Below are positions 1 through 6,475 of a stretch of DNA of 7,130 bases, in pieces. The notes under the pieces are model-generated. The model worked only from the letters and a program-made list of their open reading frames with translations, ran no database searches and was not told the DNA's origin. Source of the stretch: Phycisphaerales bacterium UBA966 (GTDB lineage: Bacteria; Planctomycetota; Phycisphaerae; Phycisphaerales; SM1A02); assembly GCA_002292895.1 (NCBI GenBank), contig DBCE01000059.1, positions 1-7,130 of the forward strand. The letters are read 5' to 3'. The translations under genes were made by a program, and so were the position numbers. Positions within the stretch are counted from its first letter, which is position 1. Every line of letters begins with the position of its first letter.

Positions 1-1
1 T

Positions 2-2623
2 TCCGACATGGTGGTGTCGGATACCGACTTCCTGCAATCGACCTTTGGCGGTACTGACGGAATCATTGAGGCCGACATCAGTTCCGCCGCGGCGGTGACC
101 TTTGACATTGCAAGTAATCAGCAGTATTCGGGCAGCATTACTGACCTGACTACCAGCCTGGTTGCAAGCGAATACCGCGGTACTGCCAGCCTGGTAAAGC
201 GCGGCGTTGGAACGCTCACGTTGACTGAGGCAAGCACGTATTCAGGTGACACCACGATTGCAGACGGAGCACTTGCCATCAGTTCCAGTGATCAACTTGG
301 AGCGGGCGAGATCATCTTTGGCGACGGGTCAGGAGTGGGAACCCCCATCCTTGCAGTTGACCTTGGCGGCGGTACCGAAACACTGACGCGCGATGTTCGG
401 ACCAACAACGCTGATGTCACGCTTGACATTGCGCCAGGAACGCTGACGGTGGAGGGCACGATCTTTGATGTCGGCACCAATGACGTGGTGAAGCTCGGAG
501 CGGGCACGTTGGTACTCAATCTTGCAGGTAGTTACGGCGGCACGCTTGATGTGCAGGACGGAACGGTTGCTGTCGGCGGTACGGGTGCCGTTGGCGATGC
601 CGGAATCCGCATCGGGGCTGCATCGGTGCGCTTTGATATCGACTTTGCCAGTGCAGTGGGTCAGGATTTGGCAGTCGTCGGAGATGCGTTGGTGTTTAGC
701 GATACCGGTCGCACGCTTGATTGGAACACGGCTATCACATCGTCCGCGAGCGATTCCTTGGAAGTACGCGGCCTCACCATGAATTTCAACGGTGATGCCT
801 CCGCGCTGTTGGGTGGGTTGGACATCAACGACACGGAATTCACCATGGAGGGCAGGACCATCGGTAGTTCGGTGACTGCCCGCGGCGGGTCGTTTCTCAA
901 TGCCACCGGGGTCATCAATGGCAATCTCGGGATCGATGACGCAACGTTGATCGCCAGTGGTGGTGATCCGAGTCGAGCCGGCACACTGAATGTCAATGGC
1001 AACCTCTCACTCGCCGCTGCCGCAACACTGCAGGCGAACGTGTTCTTGACGGAGAGTGCGCCGGATCAGCGTGAGTCTGATCGGGTGGTGGTCACAGGGA
1101 GCGCTGCCATGAATGGCGCACTTGTTGCGGTGCGTAACTCAGATCTCGCCCCGGGTGTCCTGGTTCCGGGTGCCGGCGTCACTAAGACCTGGCGTCTGAT
1201 TTCATCGCCGGGTGCTGGTACCGGAGAATTCACCTCGGCAATGCTGTTGCTCTTTGATCCAGGCACTGGCGACACCGAAGCGCTTACTTTGGCAGTGAAT
1301 GGTTCAGTCAACTATGGCACCGCACGTATCACCACGGTGTTCGATGCGACTGGGGCCACCATTTCCGTGACGGGCTTGGATGTTCCCCCGGACGAGTTGT
1401 TCCAGACGCCGTGCGGCACGGTCACCGGTGAGGAAATCAATGAGTTGTATGACCGACTGCGCCTTGTGCAGGCCGTCGGCAACACTGATGCAAGTGATAT
1501 CGCAAGCCGCTTCCTTCTCCTTGTACAGCCAGAAGAGCTGCCGGCAAGTTACGCCGCCACTCAACAGCGCAACCCCTACGCCACGCCGAGCGTGGTCATG
1601 GACTCCAACTTCATGGCTGGTCAGACCGCCATGCTTCGCTTGATGCAGATGCGCGACGGCGCCATTGGTTCGGCAGCCGTCAAGGCCGCCGATGCCAGTG
1701 GTGGTCAGGCACCGCAAGTGCAAGAAGGATTCGGCGCGCCGCTCAACGGTCCAACCCCTGATGAGGGCGCGCGTGCGTGGACCCGTGGCTACGGATTCTG
1801 GGAAAATGTTGACGGCGATCCGTGCACCGATTGCGGCTATGACGCATCGATCGGTGCGGCGCTGGTGGGTATGGACTGGGCCGTTGACAGCGGCGGCATC
1901 ATTGGTGGTTTCGCCGGTCTTGGACCAGGCCAGATCACCATGGATACCGCCTATGGATCGCAGTATGAAAATGTGACCACGGTGATGGCTGGCATCTACG
2001 GAAGCTGGGTGCCCACGGGTGGTGGTAGTTACATCTCTGGCTTCGGTATGGGTGGCTACAACGACATTAATCGAACGCGGAACGTCGAAATTGAAACGAT
2101 CAGTCTGAACCGCACCGCGATATCCTCGAACGACGCATGGTCGCTCTCCTTCGGTGGGGAAGCGGGCTTGAATCTCAAAGTGAATGATGAGACCACGTTG
2201 CAGCCATACGTTGGCGTTGCATGGGCTCAGTACTGGGGCGGTTCATACAACGAAGATGGCGCAGAGAGTTTGAACCTTCAGGTTGACTCACAGAGTGCCA
2301 ATGAGTGGCAACCCACGGTCGGTACGCGATTGCTGCAGGAGTTCAAGATTGGTAGCGACATTCTGACGCCGTTCATCGGTGCGGGTTTCGTTGCGCAGAT
2401 TCCGGTTGGCGCTGGATGGACGCCTACGTACACCAGTGATTTCAATCTTGGCGAACCGACCAAGATGGCGAGTTCGCCAGAAGATCGGTACGGCGCAAAC
2501 TTCCAAGCGGGCATTGAATTTGCGACGATTAAGGGTGTGACTGCGTACATCGCATTCGACGGAGCAGCCATGACGGACAAGCAGCGGTACGGCGGGCAGG
2601 TTGGTTTGTTGGTGCCGTTCTGA
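2..2623 (+). CDS. Autotransporter (type Va), C-terminal portion; 5' end outside window
   Basis: Surface or secreted protein that exports its own passenger through a C-terminal outer-membrane beta-barrel. The frame is open to the window edge, so the ATG at 8 is probably internal and the signal peptide lies upstream. Residues here are counted from that ATG. The passenger (to about 455) is rich in Gly, Thr, Ser, Asp and Val. It carries autotransporter-associated strand repeats at about 64-92 (GVGTLTLTEASTYSGDTTI) and a weaker copy at 160-190 (GAGTLVLNLAGSYGGTLDV). Residues 470-560 look like the helical linker that plugs the barrel. The barrel begins near 587 (ARAWTRGYGFWENVDGD, as in the Autotransporter family) and runs to 871 with alternating polar/hydrophobic strands, ending in the terminal Phe expected for BAM recognition. 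Cysteines are few: C469, and C606/C609 as CxxC. The passenger's function cannot be told; I see no protease or lipase motif in the visible part. Confidence 0.9.
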   Translation, partial: SDMVVSDTDFLQSTFGGTDGIIEADISSAAAVTFDIASNQQYSGSITDLTTSLVASEYRGTASLVKRGVGTLTLTEASTYSGDTTIADGALAISSSDQLGAGEIIFGDGSGVGTPILAVDLGGGTETLTRDVRTNNADVTLDIAPGTLTVEGTIFDVGTNDVVKLGAGTLVLNLAGSYGGTLDVQDGTVAVGGTGAVGDAGIRIGAASVRFDIDFASAVGQDLAVVGDALVFSDTGRTLDWNTAITSSASDSLEVRGLTMNFNGDASALLGGLDINDTEFTMEGRTIGSSVTARGGSFLNATGVINGNLGIDDATLIASGGDPSRAGTLNVNGNLSLAAAATLQANVFLTESAPDQRESDRVVVTGSAAMNGALVAVRNSDLAPGVLVPGAGVTKTWRLISSPGAGTGEFTSAMLLLFDPGTGDTEALTLAVNGSVNYGTARITTVFDATGATISVTGLDVPPDELFQTPCGTVTGEEINELYDRLRLVQAVGNTDASDIASRFLLLVQPEELPASYAATQQRNPYATPSVVMDSNFMAGQTAMLRLMQMRDGAIGSAAVKAADASGGQAPQVQEGFGAPLNGPTPDEGARAWTRGYGFWENVDGDPCTDCGYDASIGAALVGMDWAVDSGGIIGGFAGLGPGQITMDTAYGSQYENVTTVMAGIYGSWVPTGGGSYISGFGMGGYNDINRTRNVEIETISLNRTAISSNDAWSLSFGGEAGLNLKVNDETTLQPYVGVAWAQYWGGSYNEDGAESLNLQVDSQSANEWQPTVGTRLLQEFKIGSDILTPFIGAGFVAQIPVGAGWTPTYTSDFNLGEPTKMASSPEDRYGANFQAGIEFATIKGVTAYIAFDGAAMTDKQRYGGQVGLLVPF

Positions 2624-2699
2624 GCATATTTTGCGTGGGTTATCTGCGGTCCGCGATGGGCGCGAGGCGTGGTGGTTGCCGTTACACTTCTGGATTACG

Positions 2700-2773
2700 C
2701 GGGCTGTAGCGCAGTTTGGTAGCGCGTTTGACTGGGGGTCAAAAGGTCGTGGGTTCAAATCCCGCCAGCCCGA
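2700..2773 (+). tRNA. tRNA-Pro, anticodon GGG
   Basis: A complete cloverleaf can be folded by eye. The acceptor arm CGGGCTG/CAGCCCG pairs perfectly (2700-2706 with 2766-2772), followed by discriminator A at 2773. The D stem is GCGC/GCGC. The anticodon stem TTTGA/TCAAA encloses the seven-base loop CTGGGGG, with anticodon GGG at 2734-2736 reading CCC proline codons. The T stem GTGGG/CCCGC has one G-T pair around TTCAAAT. The first base C and the D-arm/loop layout match bacterial proline tRNAs. CCA is not encoded (the next bases are CTC), so a CCA-adding enzyme would be needed. A TACACT at 2683-2688 sits where a -10 could be, but I find no convincing -35. The convergent propeller gene stops only four bases past the tRNA end. 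Confidence 0.95.
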
Positions 2774-2777
2774 CTCC

Positions 2778-3839
2778 TCACTTTGAAACGGAAGGCCCAA
2801 GCGCCTTCATGGCGTCCCACGGGCCGTCCTTGCCGACGCGGATGATGGTCTCGTCGTCGTAACGGAACAGTCCCTGCCAGCCGCCGAGCCACAGTCGTCC
2901 TGATCGATCCTGGTAGGTGCACTGAATGGCGTTGGTGCTCAGGCCCTGGGCTTCGCCGAAGTTCGTGAAGGTCTTGCCGTCGTAGCGGTACACACCTGAG
3001 TTCTCGATCGGAAACCAGATGTTGCCGGCAGGATCTTCGTACAGATCCCACGCTTCCGTGCCGTTCACGCCGTCCTTCGCGGTGATGTGCGTGAACTTAT
3101 TCCCGACGCGATAACAGATGCCGTTGTGATGGGTCGCGAACCAGATCCGTCCCTGACGGTCTTCCAGTATGTCGTTCACCGAATTGTCGCAAAGGCCGTC
3201 CGCCTTCGAGATGTTTGTGCATGAGTTACCGTCGCACACGAACGCTCCGCCGGGGGTGCCGAACCACATACGTCCCCCTTTGTCTTGCATGATGCACATC
3301 ACCATGCGCGCGCTCGTGACACCGACGTCCAGATTTGGTTCAACCGCAGGCAGAGGGAACGCAGTGAATGTCTTCCCATCAAATCGACTCACGCCGCCAA
3401 ACGTGCCGATCCATAGCAGTCCATCGCGGTCGATGATGACGCTCCAGATATCGTCGTGCGCAAGACCGTCTTTGGTTGTGTACGTGGTGAAGCGGGCGCC
3501 GTCATACTTGATCAATCCGTGGTCCGTACCGAACCATATGGCGTCGTGCTTGTCCTGAACGATGGCACGCACCGCTTCGCCGGGGAATCCTTCCTTCACG
3601 CTGAAGAACTCCACTACTTTGCCGTTGTAGCAAGCGACGCCATCGCCGTTGGTCCCAAACCAGAGACGCCCGCTGCGGTCTTCAAAGATGCGTCGAATGA
3701 ACGGACTGAGCGGCGTGATGGCCGTGGTCGCTGACGGGCTCTTCGTGGTTGGAGGCGGAGCGTCGGTCTGCTTCGCGGCGCAACCGCACAGGCAGCCGCT
3801 GAGCAGCATCACCAACAGAGAGAATCTTGCAGTGATCAT
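2778..3839 (-). CDS. Seven-bladed two-component-regulator propeller lipoprotein
   Basis: A 353-residue protein consisting of a lipoprotein signal and one complete beta-propeller. The N-terminus has a short hydrophobic stretch and two candidate lipobox cysteines (LLSGC at C16, LCGC at C20), then a Pro/Ser/Thr linker to about residue 45. Seven copies of a D-x-x-G-x-hydrophobic-W-F-G blade motif follow, with the Trp at 60, 102, 143, 192, 233, 275 and 317, so spacing is 41-42 except for a 49-residue third interval. In the Reg_prop family such blades usually form the periplasmic sensor of hybrid histidine kinases, in tandem. Here no transmembrane, kinase or DNA-binding domain follows: the protein ends soon after blade seven. 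The likely role is an envelope ligand- or partner-binding protein, and the ligand is unknown. It begins 25 bases after the photolyase stop on the same strand, so the two are probably co-transcribed. Only a weak AGG lies upstream of the ATG. Confidence 0.88.
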   Translation of the reverse strand: MITARFSLLVMLLSGCLCGCAAKQTDAPPPTTKSPSATTAITPLSPFIRRIFEDRSGRLWFGTNGDGVACYNGKVVEFFSVKEGFPGEAVRAIVQDKHDAIWFGTDHGLIKYDGARFTTYTTKDGLAHDDIWSVIIDRDGLLWIGTFGGVSRFDGKTFTAFPLPAVEPNLDVGVTSARMVMCIMQDKGGRMWFGTPGGAFVCDGNSCTNISKADGLCDNSVNDILEDRQGRIWFATHHNGICYRVGNKFTHITAKDGVNGTEAWDLYEDPAGNIWFPIENSGVYRYDGKTFTNFGEAQGLSTNAIQCTYQDRSGRLWLGGWQGLFRYDDETIIRVGKDGPWDAMKALGPSVSK

Positions 3840-3864
3840 GGGGGTAGCCTAGTAGCGCCACCAA

Positions 3865-5502
3865 CTACGTTGCGGCAACAGTCATACCAAGCTTCTTGCG
3901 GAGCAACGCGGCATCAATCGTGATTTGCGTTTGTGTCTGCGGCGCGAGACGGTCGACATTCTTCATGATCATTGCCATTCGCTGGTTCTGCGAAAGTTGC
4001 GTGCGGGTGCGGATCAGGAAGTCCCAGTAAAAGACGGTGACCGGGCAAGCAGATGGGCCGCTGCGTTCCGCTGGGTCGTAACGACAGTCGGTGCAGTAGT
4101 TACTCATCCGCTCGATGTACTTGCCGCTCGCTGCATATGGCTTGGTTCCAACAAGTCCAGTCACGCCCTTTGAAGCCTTTGGACGACGGTCCGCATGCAT
4201 GACCATGCCAAGCGCGTTGGGAAGCGTGACCCAATCCACGCCGTCGATAAACATTCCGAGATACCAATCGCTCACAGCGCGCGGGTGGACTCCGCTGATG
4301 AGCGCGAAGTTGCCAGTCACCATCAGTCGCTGGATGTGGTGACCGTATCCGGTCTCAAGCACCTGGCCAACACATGCTTTCATACAAGCCATGTCAGTGT
4401 CAGCAGTCCAATAGAAGTCCGGCAACTTTCCTTGTTGATTCAGACCGTTGCGATCCGCGTACTCCGATCCCTCAAGCCAATACACACCACGAATGAATTC
4501 GCGCCAACCAATGATCTGTCGTACGAACGCTTCCACCGATTGCAGTGGAGCTTTGCCAGCGTTGAATGCCTCGATCGCACGCTTGCAACATTCGCGCGGA
4601 TTCAGGAGCTTGAGGTTGAGTGAACTTGATAGGGTCGCGTGATAGAGCGTGGGCTCATTGGTCCACATGGCGTCTTCATAGGCACCGAAGTTCGTCAGCC
4701 GGTGGGTGATGAAGTCATCGAGTGCAGCCAAAGCCTGCTCACGCGTCACTGGCCAGCCGAACGACTCCGTGGCGCCGGGTAGCGCTGGTAGAACCTGTTT
4801 CAGCGCGCTGATGACCGCGCGAGTGGTCGCATCGGCCTTGAAACTGAGCGGTTTGCGTGGCTTGGGGCTTGGACCTTGCTTACCAAATGGAAGTCGGTTC
4901 TCCTTGTCGAAGTTCCACACTCCACCGACAGGCTGCGCGCCCTTGCCGTTGCCTTCCATCAGATACCCAGTCTTACGGCGCTGCTCGCGATAGAAGAACT
5001 CCATCGTTAGGGCGGTGCGATCCTTTGCCCACGCAGCGAACTCTTCGACGGTGGTGAGAAAGTGTTCGTCTGGCAAGATGGTCAGCGGAATGCCAGTGGC
5101 GTCACGAACGCGCTCAAGGATCGTGAGGACTCGCCATTCACCCGGTTGTGTGCACACGATCTGTGTCGGATTGAGCGCGGTAACAGCGCGCGTGAGCTCA
5201 CTCTCGAACGCGCCGGTGTTCTCTGGGTCGTCGAGATTGATGTATCGAACGCGAACCTTTCGATTGATCAAGTCAGCAGCAAAGTGCCGCATGGCCGAAA
5301 GAAACAGAGCGGTCCGCTGGACATGACTCGGTACATGTTGCGATTCGCCGGCCACTTCCATCATGAGTACGGTGTCATCCGCTCCCAACGTGCGAATAAG
5401 GGGCGCATCAAGGTCAAGCTGGTCTCCGAAAATGACAGCAAGGCGACCTCCGCCTGTTTGAGGCGTCGGGCGTTTGAGCGCAGCCGGTGGCTTTCGTGGC
5501 AT
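3865..5502 (-). CDS. FeS-BCP cryptochrome/photolyase (PhrB-like, probable (6-4) photolyase)
   Basis: Flavoprotein of the iron-sulfur bacterial cryptochrome/photolyase family (old name deoxyribodipyrimidine photolyase-related protein). Agrobacterium PhrB repairs (6-4) photoproducts with FAD, a lumazine antenna and a [4Fe-4S] cluster. Residues 20-150 form the Rossmann-like antenna domain (RLAVIFGDQLDLDAP, SAMRHFA, QPGEWRV). LTMEFFYREQRRKTG (165-179) and GGVWNFDKENR lead into the helical FAD domain, with RQIIGWREFIRG (328-339), GYGHHIQRLMVTGNF (385-399) and GTKPYAASGKYI (452-463). Cluster ligands are C470, C473 and C486 (CxxC then x12, as I recall from PhrB), with C373 the likely fourth. I chose the ATG at 5502 (545 residues). 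An in-frame TTG at 5586 would add 28 non-family residues, and 545 already exceeds the roughly 510 usual. Residues 439-448 look like a basic insertion. There is no Shine-Dalgarno sequence. It is first gene of a probable operon with the propeller lipoprotein. Whether it repairs DNA or signals light cannot be settled from sequence. Confidence 0.95.
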   Translation of the reverse strand: MPRKPPAALKRPTPQTGGGRLAVIFGDQLDLDAPLIRTLGADDTVLMMEVAGESQHVPSHVQRTALFLSAMRHFAADLINRKVRVRYINLDDPENTGAFESELTRAVTALNPTQIVCTQPGEWRVLTILERVRDATGIPLTILPDEHFLTTVEEFAAWAKDRTALTMEFFYREQRRKTGYLMEGNGKGAQPVGGVWNFDKENRLPFGKQGPSPKPRKPLSFKADATTRAVISALKQVLPALPGATESFGWPVTREQALAALDDFITHRLTNFGAYEDAMWTNEPTLYHATLSSSLNLKLLNPRECCKRAIEAFNAGKAPLQSVEAFVRQIIGWREFIRGVYWLEGSEYADRNGLNQQGKLPDFYWTADTDMACMKACVGQVLETGYGHHIQRLMVTGNFALISGVHPRAVSDWYLGMFIDGVDWVTLPNALGMVMHADRRPKASKGVTGLVGTKPYAASGKYIERMSNYCTDCRYDPAERSGPSACPVTVFYWDFLIRTRTQLSQNQRMAMIMKNVDRLAPQTQTQITIDAALLRKKLGMTVAAT

Positions 5503-5586
5503 GGTTCGGAATACTAGGGATGACCGGGTGCGGAGGGTTAGGCAGCGCGATTCAAATGAATCGCTAGGAGTAATCCTTTGTTTCAA

Positions 5587-5625
5587 GTCTGAAAATTTAT
5601 AAAGACATAGATGCGTTGATTATTT
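5587..5625. promoter_or_regulatory. AT-rich core of the divergent promoter region
   Basis: Between the photolyase start (5502, minus) and the lipoprotein start (5699, plus), this stretch is markedly more AT-rich than its surroundings. ATTTATAAA at 5595-5603 contains a TATAAA on both strands (5598-5603 plus; 5601-5596 minus), so it could serve as a -10 in either direction. I find no good -35 at 16-18 bases on either side, so this is a positional and compositional inference. Confidence 0.3.
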
Positions 5626-5630
5626 GTGCC

Positions 5631-5646
5631 TGATCGAATTCGGTCA
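5631..5646. promoter_or_regulatory. 16-bp near-palindrome, possible operator
   Basis: TGATCGAATTCGGTCA reads almost the same on the opposite strand: seven of eight half-site pairs match, and the exception is T against G at position 4/13. It lies in the divergent intergenic region beside the AT-rich segment, 53 bases upstream of the lipoprotein ATG and 128 bases upstream of the photolyase ATG. This symmetry and placement fit a dimeric regulator's site. No family is recognised and no second copy was found nearby. Confidence 0.3.
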
Positions 5647-5698
5647 GTTCTCGCATGAAACAGCACTGCGCCGCCGCAAGTTCGCGTATGCCATACGT

Positions 5699-6334
5699 AT
5701 GGTCACAACTCAACTCCGCACGCATTCCGCATCGTTCACCCGCACGCTTGCTTGCACATGCGCAATCTCCTTCGTACTCGTCGCTGCTTCGTGTGCCCCC
5801 ACCGCGGCGAGTGCGACTTCTGCCGTGGCCACGCCGACTACCACGCCCTCATCCGCTGCTGCGGGTTCGCTTGCCTCGCCCGCCGTATGTCCCGTCCCGC
5901 GCGCTCCCACAAGTGTCAGCTCGGCCGATCGCGGAACACAGCCGTATGACCGTGACGTTTGGCAGACGCTTCTCTATCACCATGCAAAGATTCGTCGCAC
6001 CGTGACCATGATTGATAACGGAGTCTCGGCCGTTACAGAATCCGATGATCCCGCAGTTGCCACGCTCATTAAAGACCACGCCCTCGCGATGCGAGATCGG
6101 ATGGTGGAAGGCCGGCAAGTTCGCGTTTGGGATCCCGTGTTTAAGGAACTCTTTGCCCGGCACACCCATGTCAAGCTTGCCGTGGAGCTCACCGAGAAGG
6201 GCGTCCGCATTGTGGAAACTGGCGATGACGCAGAGACGGTCCGCCTGCTCCGTTCGCATGCATCCGGCGTCTCGGATTTCGTTCGCGTGGGAAGCGCCGC
6301 CGCACAGCGCGAAACGCCGTACATCAACGATTAA
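5699..6334 (+). CDS. Small lipoprotein with a duplicated His-pair domain, function unknown
   Basis: A 211-residue envelope protein. I chose the ATG at 5699 because it directly precedes a lipoprotein signal: basic n-region, hydrophobic stretch to about residue 29, then AASC with the acylated Cys at 32. The in-frame TTG at 5624 would place 25 charged residues before it. Residues 33-75 are a low-complexity Ala/Ser/Thr/Pro linker. The folded part is two units, 95-138 and 155-198, offset by exactly 60 residues and alignable without gaps with about twelve identities in 44. Shared positions include H95/H155, G108/G168, D116-D117/D176-D177 and H127/H187, with WDPVFKELF (144-152) between the units. 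I recall similar uncharacterised conserved proteins in other bacteria but know no assigned role. The paired histidines suggest a metal or cofactor site, which is inference only. It is divergent from the photolyase and has no Shine-Dalgarno. Confidence 0.85.
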   Translation: MVTTQLRTHSASFTRTLACTCAISFVLVAASCAPTAASATSAVATPTTTPSSAAAGSLASPAVCPVPRAPTSVSSADRGTQPYDRDVWQTLLYHHAKIRRTVTMIDNGVSAVTESDDPAVATLIKDHALAMRDRMVEGRQVRVWDPVFKELFARHTHVKLAVELTEKGVRIVETGDDAETVRLLRSHASGVSDFVRVGSAAAQRETPYIND

Positions 6335-6375
6335 TTCATGGGGTACACGGTGCGCCTTGAGCCACCGCGTTCGGT

Positions 6376-6410
6376 CGGTCTGAGCCCCGCCCCAACCTCA
6401 GCTGCGACCG
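6376..6410 (+). terminator. Weak terminator-like hairpin after the lipoprotein gene
   Basis: CGGTCTGAG (6376-6384) can pair with CTCAG (6397-6401) and, across a five-base bulge, ACCG (6407-6410), with a 12-base C-rich loop. The following GAATTGTCTTTG is only moderately T-rich. It sits 42 bases past the lipoprotein stop, so a termination role is possible, but the stem is imperfect. Confidence 0.22.
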
Positions 6411-6419
6411 GAATTGTCT

Positions 6420-6447
6420 TTGATTCCGCTCGTCCACGCGCATAAAT
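6420..6447 (+). promoter_or_regulatory. mgtE: Possible sigma-70-type promoter for mgtE
   Basis: TTGATT (6420-6425) resembles a -35 with four of six consensus bases. CATAAA (6441-6446, spacer 15) or ATAAAT (6442-6447, spacer 16) could be the -10. Transcription would then begin near 6453-6455, just ahead of the hairpin at the mgtE start, giving a leader of only about 20 bases. The short spacer and partial matches keep confidence low. Confidence 0.3.
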
Positions 6448-6452
6448 CACCC

Positions 6453-6475
6453 CGGTCAGTTACCCTTCCTGACCG
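6453..6475 (+). promoter_or_regulatory. Perfect 7-bp inverted repeat touching the mgtE start codon
   Basis: CGGTCAG (6453-6459) and CTGACCG (6469-6475) are exact reverse complements around a nine-base spacer. The final G is the first base of the GTG start. As RNA this would form a hairpin that partly hides the start; as DNA it could be an operator overlapping the transcription start. It lacks a following T-run, so it is not a typical terminator. Confidence 0.35.

Noticed and set aside
1304..1723. Minus-strand 139-residue frame under the autotransporter
   Set aside because: Antisense to the linker region of a clear autotransporter; low-complexity and unsupported.
2601..2786. Plus-strand 61-residue frame with FDWGSKGRGFKSRQPD
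   Set aside because: Translation through the tRNA-Pro itself; no start signal or independent coding character.
2288..2800. Minus-strand 170-residue frame containing GWRDLNPRPFDPQSNALPN
   Set aside because: This is the well-known false protein made by translating the antisense of a tRNA; the rest overlaps the autotransporter barrel in antisense.
3456..3734. Plus-strand frames opposite the propeller lipoprotein, e.g. 92 and 129 residues
   Set aside because: They lie fully antisense to a gene with seven clear repeats, and have no domain, signal peptide or start support.
4195..5517. Several plus-strand frames of 64-151 residues opposite the photolyase
   Set aside because: Shadows of a strongly conserved gene; their sequences show no recognisable family features.
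5503..5586. Longer photolyase form starting at the TTG at 5586
   Set aside because: It adds 28 residues not resembling the family, and the conserved N-terminal strand already begins 20 residues after the ATG at 5502.
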